Shown one piece after another: positions 42,195 to 50,963 of a stretch of 50,984 nucleotides of DNA. The position numbers and the translations under genes were made by a program. Position 1 is the first letter of the stretch. The number at the start of each line of letters is the position of its first letter. Origin of the DNA: Thermodesulfobacteriota bacterium (GTDB lineage Bacteria > Desulfobacterota > BSN033 > UBA1163); assembly GCA_030017685.1 (NCBI GenBank), contig JASEHH010000011.1:1-50984 (forward strand). Direction: 5' to 3'. The notes beneath the pieces were generated by a model. That model searched no databases. It was not told the origin of the DNA and saw nothing but the letters and a program-made list of their open reading frames with translations.

Positions 42195-42350
42195 ACCTAA
42201 ATTGAACGATTCTTTCGAAAGGAAACTATAGCCGCTCTGCGTGAGCCGGGTGGTTTCCTCTCACCCGTTGGGTGAGAAATCATTTCCGATAAAATCACGC
42301 AACCTAAAGGTTGTGGCTACATTTAGGATAATAAATCGCTCAATTTAGGT
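42195..42350. repeat. 156-bp terminal-inverted-repeat element, copy B
   Basis: Ends ACCTAAATTGAACGAT (42195-42210) and ATCGCTCAATTTAGGT (42335-42350). An inner inverted pair TATAGCCGC and GTGGCTACA is shared with copy A (28301-28463), which lies in the opposite orientation. The interiors differ. Confidence 0.8.
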
Positions 42351-42822
42351 CATACATAATTTGGGGTATCCCCCATTTATGCATCGGCATTTTACGAGAT
42401 TAGCTTTACGAAAATGTAGCATAATGCCGTAATGCCTCACTCTCCCGTGGATTTTTTCCGAGATCCGGTGGGGATTCCGGAGAAAATCTTATAGCGGAAA
42501 CCTCAGCTTGCCCATGAACTAAAAGGATGATCCCGCATGACAAGGACTATTCTATAAGGAGCAATGTTACCCTTCCCATTAAGAATATAGATCATCCGCT
42601 TGATAAGATTTTCGGAGGAATTCCTGCCGGGTCATCGGACCTCACCCACGCCTCAGTGAGGCATTTCCATAATGCCGTACCTAACCGAGGCCGATATTCG
42701 TCCTTGCCTAAAAGCCGGTTCAGGGCAAAAGGAATGTCACTGATAATACGAGAACGAGGCTTAAAAAATGTTAGACCCCATGGCGAGAAAGCTGACTGAC
42801 TGAAATCCCAGAAGAACTTTAT
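42351..42822. other. Gene-free region with inverted repeats
   Basis: No supported gene (a plus-strand frame at 42527-42799 looks random). Inverted repeats are built from CATAATGCCGTAATGCCTCA (42430s) and AGTGAGGCATTTCCATAATG (about 42655-42680), suggesting a decayed palindromic element. Confidence 0.5.
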
Positions 42823-43161
42823 TTAAAGGCTCCTTACCAACTCCCTGATTCCATCTATTTCGGGAGATTTTGAAATGTAGTAATTGATCCATTTTTTAAA
42901 TTCACATGGACATTCGACGTATGCGGAATGACCGACCCATGGTATATCCGGATACTGTTTTTTTAACTTATCAAAGGACTCCTCTCTGGTAGCCTTCTCA
43001 CTCAAGTCCAGAATAAGAAGGTCAGGTTTAACCCCTTTTAATGTCAGTAATGCCTCTTCTATGTTCTTTGCGGTGATTACCTCAAAACCTTCTTCTAAGA
43101 GCTCCTCCTGAAGGAGAAATCGATAACTGTCGTAATTATCAATAAATATTATTGTTTTCAA
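42823..43161 (-). CDS. Atypical single-domain receiver
   Basis: 112 residues from TTG 43161. Receiver-like fold: D8 in IFIDNYDS, phospho-acceptor D52 in LLILDLSEK, Ser 79 in VGHSAY and Lys 98 in YISKSPEI. The acidic pocket has one Asp where two are usual (IDN instead of DD). It also has a CPC pair (about 84-86). It starts 27 bases after the four-cysteine gene 2, so the two are probably co-transcribed, hinting at shared function. Confidence 0.75.
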   Translation of the reverse strand: MKTIIFIDNYDSYRFLLQEELLEEGFEVITAKNIEEALLTLKGVKPDLLILDLSEKATREESFDKLKKQYPDIPWVGHSAYVECPCEFKKWINYYISKSPEIDGIRELVRSL

Positions 43162-43188
43162 TTGGTTACACGGGCCCCCTTTTAGCTT

Positions 43189-43404
43189 TTACACCCCGCT
43201 CTGAACCTCGTATTTCATTTTGTGTATTCTCTTTTTCCCGAATTCGTCATAGAGATTTTTTATAAGGTAGTCCGGTTTTTCGCAAAACTGGATGTCTCCA
43301 TCACAGATTGCCCAGATACTATCGAAATCGCAATAACCGATCCCACAGCCCATCACCGGACTATCTGAGGTTCGATAAAAATGACATTGTTTTTCTGTCC
43401 CCAC
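43189..43404 (-). CDS. Small four-cysteine protein, paralogue 2
   Basis: 71 residues from GTG 43404 behind AAGGAGG. Gapless relative of the protein at 40076-40297: C7, C25, C34 and C41 are shared, and a fifth Cys occurs at 20. Conserved blocks are GIGYCD, WAICDGDI and FCEKPDYLI, followed by a basic helix ending in VQS. Family not recognised. It precedes the receiver gene at 42823. Confidence 0.75.
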   Translation of the reverse strand: MGTEKQCHFYRTSDSPVMGCGIGYCDFDSIWAICDGDIQFCEKPDYLIKNLYDEFGKKRIHKMKYEVQSGV

Positions 43405-43726
43405 CTTAATTTCCTCCTTTGATCTCCTATGTTATCTTTATTGATATTATCGGTAAATTGGTAAAAGAACTTTAATCTTTTTTTATCACATAGATTGAAA
43501 ATATGGGGAAAAGAGGAAAAAGGGGGTTAAACGGGACGACTCCTTAAAAATCACGGATAAATGATGTCCATTAAAGTTTTTGCGAAAAAAGCCGAAAAAT
43601 AGGAAGAGGGGGCAGAAGAAAAATCGTCATTCCCGCCCTGTAACAAAGCACGGGGTAAACTCCAGCGAGAAGCCAGAGGGAAAATAAAGAAATTGGATTC
43701 CTGTCTTCATTGGAAGGGATGACCTC
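43405..43726. other. Gene-free gap with a degenerate REP element
   Basis: No gene seen. GTCATTCCCGCCCTGTAACA (about 43628) resembles one arm of the REP hairpins with a tip insert, and GGATTCCTGTCTTCATTGG (about 43696) resembles the other arm. It carries the ribosome site of the next gene (GGAAGGGATGACCTC). Confidence 0.5.
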
Positions 43727-44509
43727 ATGATCAGAAAAAAAATTCTCATCGCGGAAGATGATAAAGACCTCCAGGAAGGGCTGAACTTCCTCTTCAGCTC
43801 CCAAGGCTACAAAGTCATTTCTGCAATGGATGGTATCTCCGCAGTCAACATTGCCCAGGCAGAAAACCCGGACCTGATCATTCTTGATCTCAGTCTCCCC
43901 TGGGCCGACGGCTACAAAGTTATGGAACGTTTGAGGTCCTCCGTATCCCTCCCCGACATTCCGATTATCATTCTCACCGGGAGAGATGCTTCCATCAATC
44001 AGGAGCGGGCCCTCAAAGCAGGCGCAGAGGCATTCTTTCATAAACCATTCGACAACAGTCAATTATTAGCTGCCGTTGAAAAGGCCCTAAAAGAGGACAC
44101 AGCAGGAAAAGCCCAGCGGGAATCCGGTAAGAAAAAAATTCTTATTGTCGATGATGACAAAGATCTGTTAGATGGGCTGAATTTCCTGCTTTCTTCCCAT
44201 GGCTATGACGTTATGACCGCGATGGATGCGATCTCTGTATTTGTTTTTGCCCGGAAAGGAAAGCCAGACGCCATTCTTCTTGATCTCAGTCTGCCGGGAG
44301 GCAATGGCTACCACGTCATGGAGCGATTGAAATCCTTCCAGCCTTTTGCGAATATTCCCATCATCATTCTTACTTCAAGGGAAGCGTCCACCCATCAACA
44401 GCGGGCCCTTAGGGCAGGCGCAGAGGCATTCTTTCAAAAGCCCTTTGATAATGGTCAATTATTGACCGCCATCGAGAATGCCTTGAAAAAATCTAATGAG
44501 CACAAATAA
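43727..44509 (+). CDS. Protein of two tandem receiver domains
   Basis: 260 residues. Two receivers (about 1-125 and 136-260) are strongly similar to each other (KKILIxxDDKDL, DLSLP, IPIIILTxRxAS, RALxAGAEAFFxKPFDN), so this is a recent internal duplication. Each keeps its phospho-acceptor Asp in ILDLSLPW and LLDLSLPG. No output domain, so it is a phosphorelay or buffering protein. It converges on the hybrid kinase gene, the likely phosphate source. Confidence 0.88.
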   Translation: MIRKKILIAEDDKDLQEGLNFLFSSQGYKVISAMDGISAVNIAQAENPDLIILDLSLPWADGYKVMERLRSSVSLPDIPIIILTGRDASINQERALKAGAEAFFHKPFDNSQLLAAVEKALKEDTAGKAQRESGKKKILIVDDDKDLLDGLNFLLSSHGYDVMTAMDAISVFVFARKGKPDAILLDLSLPGGNGYHVMERLKSFQPFANIPIIILTSREASTHQQRALRAGAEAFFQKPFDNGQLLTAIENALKKSNEHK

Positions 44510-44536
44510 GAGCCTGTTGCACAAATGCTAAAAATA

Positions 44537-44562
44537 CCCTTCGACAGGCTCAGGGTGAACGG
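44537..44562. repeat. REP-like palindrome copy
   Basis: CTTCGACAGGCTCAGGGTG-type sequence in the gap between the convergent receiver and hybrid kinase genes; it may terminate both. Confidence 0.6.
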
Positions 44563-44593
44563 AGTTTATATTGAAATCATAGACTTTCCTAAA

Positions 44594-46576
44594 TCATTTG
44601 TTCAAGACTTCCTGAACCATTCTCCCCAGTCCATGCATCTCAAAAGGCTTCTGAATATAATTTACCCCCTCATCTAAAACCCCATGATGGACAATGGCAT
44701 TCTCTGTGTAGCCTGACATATAGAGCACTTTCATCTCCGGATGCAGAAGGGCCAGACGTCCGGCTAACTCAGGCCCGCTCATCCTGGGCATCACGACATC
44801 CGTTACCATAAGATGAATCGGTCTTTCATGTTGCTCACAGATGAGCAATGCCTCATCCCCTTGAGAGGCCTCTAAAACATTGTATCCCTGTCTTCTCAGA
44901 ATTTCCACTGCTACCCTCCGGACTTCTTCTTGATCCTCCACCACCAGAACCGTCTCGCTCCCACGGTGAAGCTCCTTTTCTATCCTCTTCTCCTTCACTT
45001 CCTCCAGAGGCATGTCCACCCAAGGGAGATAGATCTTAAAAGCGGTCCCCTTGCCCGGTTCACTATAAACCCAGATGTTCCCTTTGCTCTGTTTCACAAT
45101 CCCATAGACCATCGACAAACCTAATCCTGTTCCCTTGCCCTTCTCCTTGGTCGTAAAGAAGGGTTCAAAGATCTGTTCTCTAACCTCGGCAGTCATCCCC
45201 ATCCCCGTATCACTCATCGAAAACATCACATAACGCCCCGGAGTCACACTTACATGGCTGCGAGCATAGACTTCATCCAACTCCACATTAGCTGTCTCGA
45301 TAAGGAGTTTCCCTCCTTTGGGCATGGCGTCGCGTGCGTTGACAGCAAGATTGACAAGGATCTGTTCAAATTGGCCGGGATCAACCTCGACTGATTCCAG
45401 ATCCGTTTTCAGGAGCGTCAACAGTTCAATGTCTTCGCCGATGATACGCCGAAGCATCTTGTCAATATTAAGAATCAGGTTGTTCAAATTGATCACCTTT
45501 GGTTGGATGACCTGACGGCGACTGAAAGCTAAGAGCTGGCGTGTGAGGTTGGCTGCCCTGTCTGCTGCTCTCTTGATCTCCTCCATGTGACTTCTGAAGG
45601 GATCTTTTTCATGAAGCTCGAGCAATGCGAGATCGCAGTGACCGGTGATAACGGTCAAATGATTATTGAAATCATGAGCCACACCTCCGGCCAGCCTGCC
45701 GACTGTTTCCATTTTCTGCGCTTGAAGAAAATGGGTCTCTAACTGTTTGCGCTCGGTGATATCGGAAATAAGCCCGTCGTATGAGATGACCTCCTCCTTT
45801 TCATTCTTGCGAACAACCGGCGTATTTCTTACCCAGCGAATGGTGCCGTCCTTATGAATAATGCGATGCTCGAGGGGGGTCACGTTCGTTCCGGTCAGTG
45901 CGTGCTCTGCCTGTTTGAGCACGGCTTGCCGGTCTTCCTCATAAACCATCCGATACCACAGAAATGGATCGGCCCCGTATTCCTCGGACGTGTAGCCTGT
46001 CACCGCAACACAACCAGGACCGTGGGAAGTGGCAACCGGCCGGCCATCCTGGACCGTTACCGTGTAAATATAATCAGTGACTGAGCTGATCAGTCGCTTG
46101 TACCGGTCTTCGCTCTCCCGAAGCGCCTCCACTGCTTTTTTGTATTCTGTGATGTCATGGGAAATATGAATAACCTGGTGGATTTCGCCTTTTTCGTCTC
46201 TTATCGGAGAGGTTTTAATTTCAAAATATTTTTTTCTCCCCTCTTTATCGTAATGGATATGCACGGCTGATGATGGATCGCCTGTTCTTAATGTTTCTGA
46301 TAATGGGCAGGTATGCTCCGGAGGTTCACAAGGCCTGGATCGATGATGGCTGATTTCATAGCATGGCCTTCCTATCACCTCTCTTTCTTCAACATTGTGT
46401 GCATTTAAAAAGGCCCTGTTGACTAAAATGATTTTAAAATTTTTGGCATCTATAACAGAAAAGCTGTCATTGGGGTTATGGATTAACGTTTCAATAAATT
46501 CTTTTGTATTCTTTGGCTGCTCATCGACAGCCTTCGCCTGAGCCGTTAATATATTTTGTTCAGTATTTGGGTGCAT
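44594..46576 (-). CDS. Hybrid sensor histidine kinase (PAS-PAS-HK-receiver)
   Basis: 660 residues without membrane segments. Two PAS domains (about 30-145 and 150-275; ITERKQLE marks the end), phospho-acceptor helix GGVAHDFNNHLTVITGH (His near 301), ATPase domain (NLAVNARDAMP, DTGMGM, GKGTGLGLS) and a C-terminal receiver (about 540-660: VVEDQEEV, phospho-acceptor in MVTDVVMP, YIQKPFEM). It is a soluble multistep phosphorelay kinase. No HPt or DNA-binding partner is adjacent except the tandem receiver protein. Confidence 0.92.
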   Translation of the reverse strand: MHPNTEQNILTAQAKAVDEQPKNTKEFIETLIHNPNDSFSVIDAKNFKIILVNRAFLNAHNVEEREVIGRPCYEISHHRSRPCEPPEHTCPLSETLRTGDPSSAVHIHYDKEGRKKYFEIKTSPIRDEKGEIHQVIHISHDITEYKKAVEALRESEDRYKRLISSVTDYIYTVTVQDGRPVATSHGPGCVAVTGYTSEEYGADPFLWYRMVYEEDRQAVLKQAEHALTGTNVTPLEHRIIHKDGTIRWVRNTPVVRKNEKEEVISYDGLISDITERKQLETHFLQAQKMETVGRLAGGVAHDFNNHLTVITGHCDLALLELHEKDPFRSHMEEIKRAADRAANLTRQLLAFSRRQVIQPKVINLNNLILNIDKMLRRIIGEDIELLTLLKTDLESVEVDPGQFEQILVNLAVNARDAMPKGGKLLIETANVELDEVYARSHVSVTPGRYVMFSMSDTGMGMTAEVREQIFEPFFTTKEKGKGTGLGLSMVYGIVKQSKGNIWVYSEPGKGTAFKIYLPWVDMPLEEVKEKRIEKELHRGSETVLVVEDQEEVRRVAVEILRRQGYNVLEASQGDEALLICEQHERPIHLMVTDVVMPRMSGPELAGRLALLHPEMKVLYMSGYTENAIVHHGVLDEGVNYIQKPFEMHGLGRMVQEVLNK

Positions 46577-46967
46577 TTATCTATCACCCTTCTCTTTTTT
46601 AGGGGTCTTCGCGTAATCGAGCGGATAAATTTTACTACCCTACGCACCCCTTTGTAGGAATCTCTCCTCTATTTCCCCTCTTTGGAAAATGCTCTCTTCT
46701 CTCCCCCTCTTTGGTAATCCTTTTCCTGTCATGGACAGGCAAAGAGGGGTTAGCCTGCCTGCCGGTAGGCAGGGGGAGATTTTATAAATCACAGTTGAGA
46801 TTAACTCTTTTCAAATCCCCCCTACCCCCTTTTTCAAAGGAGGTCAATCGGATGAAAGACTTGTAGGGGCGGGGCCCTCAGTGGCCGCCCGATCCAGGAG
46901 CCCCTGCCTGCGGCAGGCAGGCGTAGAGTGGCTCCCCTACATACCCTACAACCTTTAATCCTTCTGA
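46577..46967. repeat. Repeat-filled intergenic region
   Basis: Contains CCCCTCTTTGG-type repeats, CAAATCCCCCCTACCCCC with AAAGGAGG, and two copies of the 19/20-bp palindrome (46754-46773 and 46903-46921). No gene. Confidence 0.6.
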
Positions 46968-48587
46968 TTAAAACTCTTTAAAATCCCCCTCTCCCATGGG
47001 GATCACATGGTCGGGCTTGGGCTCCATTGCCTTGGGGTGAATCTTCACATCCTTCTTCTTCACTCCGCTCGTCACCCTGCTGACAAACTGACATGTCTGC
47101 GTGCCATGCACAGGCAGGCCTGTCTGCGTGCTACGCACAGGCAGGCCCACATGCTTTTTCCCGTTCCCACCCGGCTTTCTCGATTCCGCATTAGTTATCC
47201 CATTCCGGCCGCCCACCACAGCCGCCAACTCTCCCACAAATCCCTTCATCACCTCAGCCTGAGCATTCATCTCTTCGGCCGCCGAAGCCGACTCCTCCGC
47301 AGAGGCCGCATTCTTCTGAACCACCTTGTCCATCTCGGCCACAGCCTTGTTGATCTGGTCCACCCCCTGCGCCTGCTCACTCGATGCCGCCGAGATCTCA
47401 CCCACCAACTCACCCACCTTCTTCGCTCCCGCGGCTACCTTTGTAAAAGCCCCGTTCGTTTTTGTGACAATATCCGACCCGTTCTTGATCTTCTTGACCG
47501 TCCCCTCGATCAGATTTGCCGTATTCTTGGCCGCATCCGCCGCGCGCATCGCAAGGTTTCTCACCTCATCAGCCACAACTGCAAATCCAGCGCCGGCTTC
47601 CCCGGCACGGGCCGCCTCCACCGCCGCATTCAAGGCCAATAGATTCGTCTGAAATGCGATCTCGTCGATCGTCTTGATGATCTTGGCTGTCTCTTCGCTG
47701 GCCACCGAAATCTCCTTCATCGACTCATTCAATTCGGCCATCGAACGGTTCGCCTCATCCACGACCTTGCTCGTATCGGCCATCAGGGTGTTGGCCTGAT
47801 TGGCATTGTCCGCATTCTGCTTGGTCATCGACGACATCTCCTCGATCGAGGAGGAGGTCTCCTCGATCCCTGCCGCCTGCTCCGATGCCCCTTCTGCCAA
47901 AGTCTGGCTGGCTGAAGAAACCTGGGTTGAAGCCGATGCCACCTGCTCAGAACCGTCCGTAAGCCCCTCGACAACACGGTTAATCGGTTTGGTGATAGAA
48001 CGGGTTACAAAAAATGCGATCAATAACCCAAGAACAATGGCAATCGAAGCTCCGCTTATCATAAGCGTATTGGCCCATGCCATTTCTGCCAGCATATCCT
48101 TTTTCTCTCTAGCAAGGGCTTCCTCACACCTCTTTTCAACTGTTCTTCCCGCTTCAGCCAATTCCTTATCCACTGCATCCAAAAGCTTATCCCGCTCTTC
48201 CCTTTTCATTGACTTTCCTACAATCTCTACAAGGCGAGAAAAGGCTTTCTCATATTTGCCAACGGCTTCAAGGACATCGTCTATCATCTTTATGTCGTCC
48301 TGATTTTTGAGCTTAGCTTTCGTCTCGTTTGCCTGCTTTTTTAAATCGTTGACTCTTTCTTTAACCACTTCAATATATTTTTTGTCCTCTCTAATAATAA
48401 GATTCTTCTCCTGCCGCCGAATTTCGAGCAACAGCTTGACCATGCGGTTTGTATCATCAGCTTCTTCCACCTTGGCAACAATACCTCTCATGCCGCTCCA
48501 GCCTATATAGGAAATAATTCCTGTGAAAATCAATACAACGATGAACCCGCCCGTAATTTTTGTTCCCAACTTTAAATTCTTTAACAT
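46968..48587 (-). CDS. Methyl-accepting chemotaxis protein
   Basis: 539 residues. Two membrane helices (about 13-33 and 187-207) flank a periplasmic helical ligand domain of about 150 residues (HBM/four-helix-like). A short HAMP-like linker and the signalling domain with the conserved hairpin [18 protein letters not shown] follow. The tail is a flexible linker carrying two in-frame 9-residue copies of GLPV(R/H)(S/G)TQT (47094-47147). It ends in DFKEF, which resembles the receptor tether for CheR/CheB ([aromatic]xx[aromatic]). It signals through CheA, which is not in the window. CheW lies immediately upstream in the same orientation. Confidence 0.93.
   Translation of the reverse strand: MLKNLKLGTKITGGFIVVLIFTGIISYIGWSGMRGIVAKVEEADDTNRMVKLLLEIRRQEKNLIIREDKKYIEVVKERVNDLKKQANETKAKLKNQDDIKMIDDVLEAVGKYEKAFSRLVEIVGKSMKREERDKLLDAVDKELAEAGRTVEKRCEEALAREKKDMLAEMAWANTLMISGASIAIVLGLLIAFFVTRSITKPINRVVEGLTDGSEQVASASTQVSSASQTLAEGASEQAAGIEETSSSIEEMSSMTKQNADNANQANTLMADTSKVVDEANRSMAELNESMKEISVASEETAKIIKTIDEIAFQTNLLALNAAVEAARAGEAGAGFAVVADEVRNLAMRAADAAKNTANLIEGTVKKIKNGSDIVTKTNGAFTKVAAGAKKVGELVGEISAASSEQAQGVDQINKAVAEMDKVVQKNAASAEESASAAEEMNAQAEVMKGFVGELAAVVGGRNGITNAESRKPGGNGKKHVGLPVRSTQTGLPVHGTQTCQFVSRVTSGVKKKDVKIHPKAMEPKPDHVIPMGEGDFKEF
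47094..47147 (-). repeat. Two 27-bp palindromic units inside the chemoreceptor gene
   Basis: Units TGTCTGCGTGCCATGCAC... and TGTCTGCGTGCTACGCAC... (each 27 bp, ending AGGCAGGCC) are arranged head to tail. Each is an imperfect palindrome and encodes GLPV(R/H)(S/G)TQT in frame, in the flexible tail of the receptor. Confidence 0.85.
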
Positions 48588-48603
48588 TTTTATTCCCTCC
48601 TTT

Positions 48604-48745
48604 AATTAGAGTCTGTTTATAAACTCCTTTTGCCGTCATGCCGGACATGATCCGGCATCCAGAAGGCCTTGAAAAAACTGGATTCCGGCTTTCGCCGGAA
48701 TGACAACCTTTTGGAAAACAGTTAGTTTATGGACAGACTCTAATT
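48604..48745. repeat. 142-bp nested palindromic element (G)
   Basis: Outer inverted repeat AATTAGAGTCTGTTTATAAA (left) against the complement of GGACAGACTCTAATT (right), 20 of 22 matched over the full arms. Inside are two REP hairpins (GTCATGCCGGACATGATCCG and CTGGATTCCGG...CCGGAATGAC). It lies between the chemoreceptor and CheW genes. Confidence 0.8.
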
Positions 48746-48818
48746 ATTTATATTTTGCAAAACTTTTTGCGTTCACAGCCAAATCAATAGAATTGGTTGC
48801 TGCCCACTGGTTCCAGTT

Positions 48819-49331
48819 CTACGCCGCCTTATCCAAAACCGCCATCTCTTCGCCACCCAGCACCTTGTCGATGTCGAGCAGGATCTTGACCCCTCCGTTC
48901 ATCTTGGCCATCCCCAGGATATAGTCCGTATCCAGCCTCGCCCCAAACGTCGGCGTCTCCTCGATATCTGCCGCCTTAATGTTTAAAACCTCGGAGACCG
49001 AATCGACCACGATCCCTATCAACACCGATCCCGACCGGCCTCTCGTCTCCACCACGATGATGCACGTCCTCTCCGTATAGGACATCTCCTCCATCCCAAA
49101 CTTAAGCCTGAGGTCCACCACGGGAATCACTTTCCCCCGAAGGTTAATAATCCCCTTAACAAAAGGGGGGGTCCGCGGAACCGTCGTGACCGGCATCATC
49201 CCGATAATCTCCTTGATCTTCCGAATCCCGATCCCGTATTCCTCTCCCGCCAGGGAGAAGGTCAGATATTTCCCTTCGCGGTCTCCCATCACCTTGACTG
49301 CTTGATCCATCTTTCCCGCAAGTTCTGTCAT
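48819..49331 (-). CDS. cheW: Chemotaxis coupling protein CheW
   Basis: 170 residues. CheW motifs: YLTFSLAGEEYGIGIRKIKEIIG, FVKGIINLRGKVIPVVDLRLKFG and VDSVSEVLNI. It couples chemoreceptors to the kinase CheA. The next gene is a chemoreceptor 230 bases downstream. An N-terminal extension of about 20 residues precedes the CheW fold. Confidence 0.95.
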   Translation of the reverse strand: MTELAGKMDQAVKVMGDREGKYLTFSLAGEEYGIGIRKIKEIIGMMPVTTVPRTPPFVKGIINLRGKVIPVVDLRLKFGMEEMSYTERTCIIVVETRGRSGSVLIGIVVDSVSEVLNIKAADIEETPTFGARLDTDYILGMAKMNGGVKILLDIDKVLGGEEMAVLDKAA

Positions 49332-49375
49332 CTCTGTTTCACCCCCTTTGATTTATGAAAATCGCATACCGCATC

Positions 49376-49415
49376 CATCCTTCGTCCCGCTTTGAGCGAC
49401 TACGGAGGACAGATA
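49376..49415. repeat. Short palindromic repeat of the CCTCCGTAGTC type
   Basis: ATCCTTCGTCCCGC and the imperfectly complementary GACTACGGAGGACAG around GCTTTGAGC. Related to 38786-38887, in the opposite orientation. Confidence 0.65.
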
Positions 49416-49437
49416 GAGCATAGTACAAAATAAACCT

Positions 49438-49611
49438 CTATTTTGATCGTTTGAAGGCACTTTTTGCTTCTTTGATGCGTTTAAGGATCTCATCCATATC
49501 AAATCTCTACGAATCTCCGATCTTAAACCCGGGCAGATCCCCGTCCAAAGCCGGTTTGTAAATCGTAGAATCACTCAATTTCAAAAATTCACCCAGCTCC
49601 TTTGCCGTCAC
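49438..49611 (-). pseudogene. Excisionase-family HTH gene with an internal amber codon
   Basis: Frame from GTG 49611 to TAG 49440 with a TAG at codon 35 (49507-49509). Read through, it gives TAKELGEFLKLSDSTIYK, then LPGFKIGDS-stop-RF, MDEILKRIKEAKSAF. It aligns with the intact HTH protein at 39433-39615 (STVYKLV, VPAIKFGKHWRF), where the stop position holds a Trp (TGG to TAG). So this is a helix-turn-helix gene damaged by a single base change, or the two halves are separate remnants. The intact frame would be 57 residues. Confidence 0.75.
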
Positions 49612-49779
49612 AATGTTTGCTATGAATGAACCTCTTCTCCTAAAACTCCGTACTCTTCTTTTCGGATTATTGGAGTAAATACTTTAATCAGGGCTATTTG
49701 GACAGGGAAAGGAGAATAGGCAAAAAGGAAGAGATATTGACTCCATTTTGTCTATTTGTTAATAAAAACATTATTGCGT
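49612..49779. other. Intergenic region before mntA
   Basis: No gene seen. AT-rich, presumably the promoter region of the damaged HTH gene (minus strand) and the toxin-antitoxin operon (plus strand). Confidence 0.4.
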
Positions 49780-49809
49780 TTGTGTTGATTCGGATATCTA
49801 TGCTATATT
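49780..49809 (+). promoter_or_regulatory. Probable promoter of mntA, with little or no leader
   Basis: TTGTGT (49780-49785), 18-base spacer, TATATT (49804-49809). The ATG at 49816 lies six bases after the -10 element and no Shine-Dalgarno sequence is present, so a leaderless transcript is possible. Confidence 0.5.
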
Positions 49810-49815
49810 TTAACT

Positions 49816-50268
49816 ATGTATGACGATCAGATAAAAGCCATCGCCAGAAAATATGGCATCACTCTTGTCTACCTCTTTGGTTCAGAGGCAGAGAGGGGGA
49901 GGATCTATTTGGAAGGGGGAGGGGTCGCGCCCCGTCCTTTTTCCGATCTCGATGTCGCTGTTGCCTTTGAAAAGGCCCTCCCTGAACCGATGGAGACTTA
50001 TGGCTACCTTTACAGGGAGATAGCAGAGATATTCGTGCCTTTTGATGTGGATCTTCTATTCATGCAGGAAGTCAATACACTCTTTCAGCATGAGATCATC
50101 AGGGGAATCAGGATTTATGCAAGAGATGAATTTGACGCAGACGAATTTGAAGAGGGAATCATGAAATGGAGTGAAGACCTCCTCTTTAAGAAAAAAATTC
50201 TCGACCGTGAGATCATGGAGGCTGTGGAAAATGGTTATATCGAATTTGAATACAGCCCGAATCCTTGA
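49816..50268 (+). CDS. mntA: MntA-type nucleotidyltransferase antitoxin
   Basis: 150 residues. The minimal nucleotidyltransferase motif reads VYLFGSEAERGR, then FSDLDVAVAF after about 20 residues, where the usual GSx10DxD spacing is about 10; the extra residues (EGGGVAPRP) form an insert. The second Asp-rich segment VPFDVDLLFM completes the metal site. In characterised pairs the protein AMPylates its partner HepT to silence it. The gene overlaps hepT by 38 bases. Confidence 0.85.
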   Translation: MYDDQIKAIARKYGITLVYLFGSEAERGRIYLEGGGVAPRPFSDLDVAVAFEKALPEPMETYGYLYREIAEIFVPFDVDLLFMQEVNTLFQHEIIRGIRIYARDEFDADEFEEGIMKWSEDLLFKKKILDREIMEAVENGYIEFEYSPNP

Positions 50269-50689
50269 ACTCGTAAGGTTTATTGAGACCTGTCTTCAGG
50301 AAATCAGACCCTTTTCGAAGATGCCGAGAGAAGAGTTTTTAGCGGATAGAAAGAACCCACCCTTTCTCGAGAGCTATCTGAGAAGGGCACTGGAGGCTCT
50401 CTTTGACATCGGGAGACATATTCTTGCAAAAACATCCGGGTTTAAGGAGATAGAATACAAGGCCATTGCAAAGCAGCTCGGAGAAAAAGAAATTATAACC
50501 AGGGAACTTTCAGACATTCTCTACGTAATGGCTGGATACAGAAATCGGATGGTTCATTTCTATAAAGAGGTGACGCCGGAAGAACTTTATTACATCGCCG
50601 TTAACCGTTTAGAAGACTTCGATCGATTTAACAGGGAAATTGTGGCCTTTATCAGGACCTACGAAGAGAAGACTAAGAACAAAAGATAG
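50231..50689 (+). CDS. hepT: HepT-like HEPN toxin
   Basis: 152 residues from ATG 50231, nine bases after GGAGG inside mntA. Helical HEPN domain ending in the motif RNRMVHFY (Rx4HxY), with RH as the RNase catalytic pair and Y as the known AMPylation target. It would cut RNA when free of MntA. The same-frame extension to 50171 lacks homology-like sequence. Location beyond the chemotaxis genes fits an accessory element. Confidence 0.85.
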   Translation: MVISNLNTARILELVRFIETCLQEIRPFSKMPREEFLADRKNPPFLESYLRRALEALFDIGRHILAKTSGFKEIEYKAIAKQLGEKEIITRELSDILYVMAGYRNRMVHFYKEVTPEELYYIAVNRLEDFDRFNREIVAFIRTYEEKTKNKR

Positions 50690-50963
50690 GGGCACATTCC
50701 TACCTGTCCCCAATCCCTTCTTCTCATTCCCTGTGGGCAATGTAATCCCTGGCTTCAAAGCAAAGCTGAACCCTTCTATTTCATAGAAACGCCACTTCAA
50801 TCCAAAAGAGAAATCTGAGAGACCTCTCTCTGCTTGTTCCCCGTCCCTCTTCTCTCGTTTTACTGTTTCAATTTTATTTTTAACCCGCCCAGCACACCCA
50901 ACTGCCTTTTAGACCTTTTTTATGAAACGAGTCCCTAAACAAGTGTAATTATTTGGGGAGAAA
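50690..50963. other. Intergenic region at the right edge
   Basis: No gene seen. Short CCTGTCCCC and TCTCCTTCTCGT-type low-complexity pieces only. Confidence 0.4.

Noticed and set aside
42527-42799. Plus-strand frame of 90 codons
   Set aside because: It lies across inverted repeats and shows no protein-like pattern.
49353-49574. Minus-strand frame of 73 codons after cheW
   Set aside because: It overlaps the palindromic repeat and the HTH remnant in another frame, and resembles no protein.
49569-49590. Solitary end of the A/B element (AATCACTCAATTT)
   Set aside because: These bases code in frame for the HTH relative (FLKLSDS), so the similarity is likely chance.
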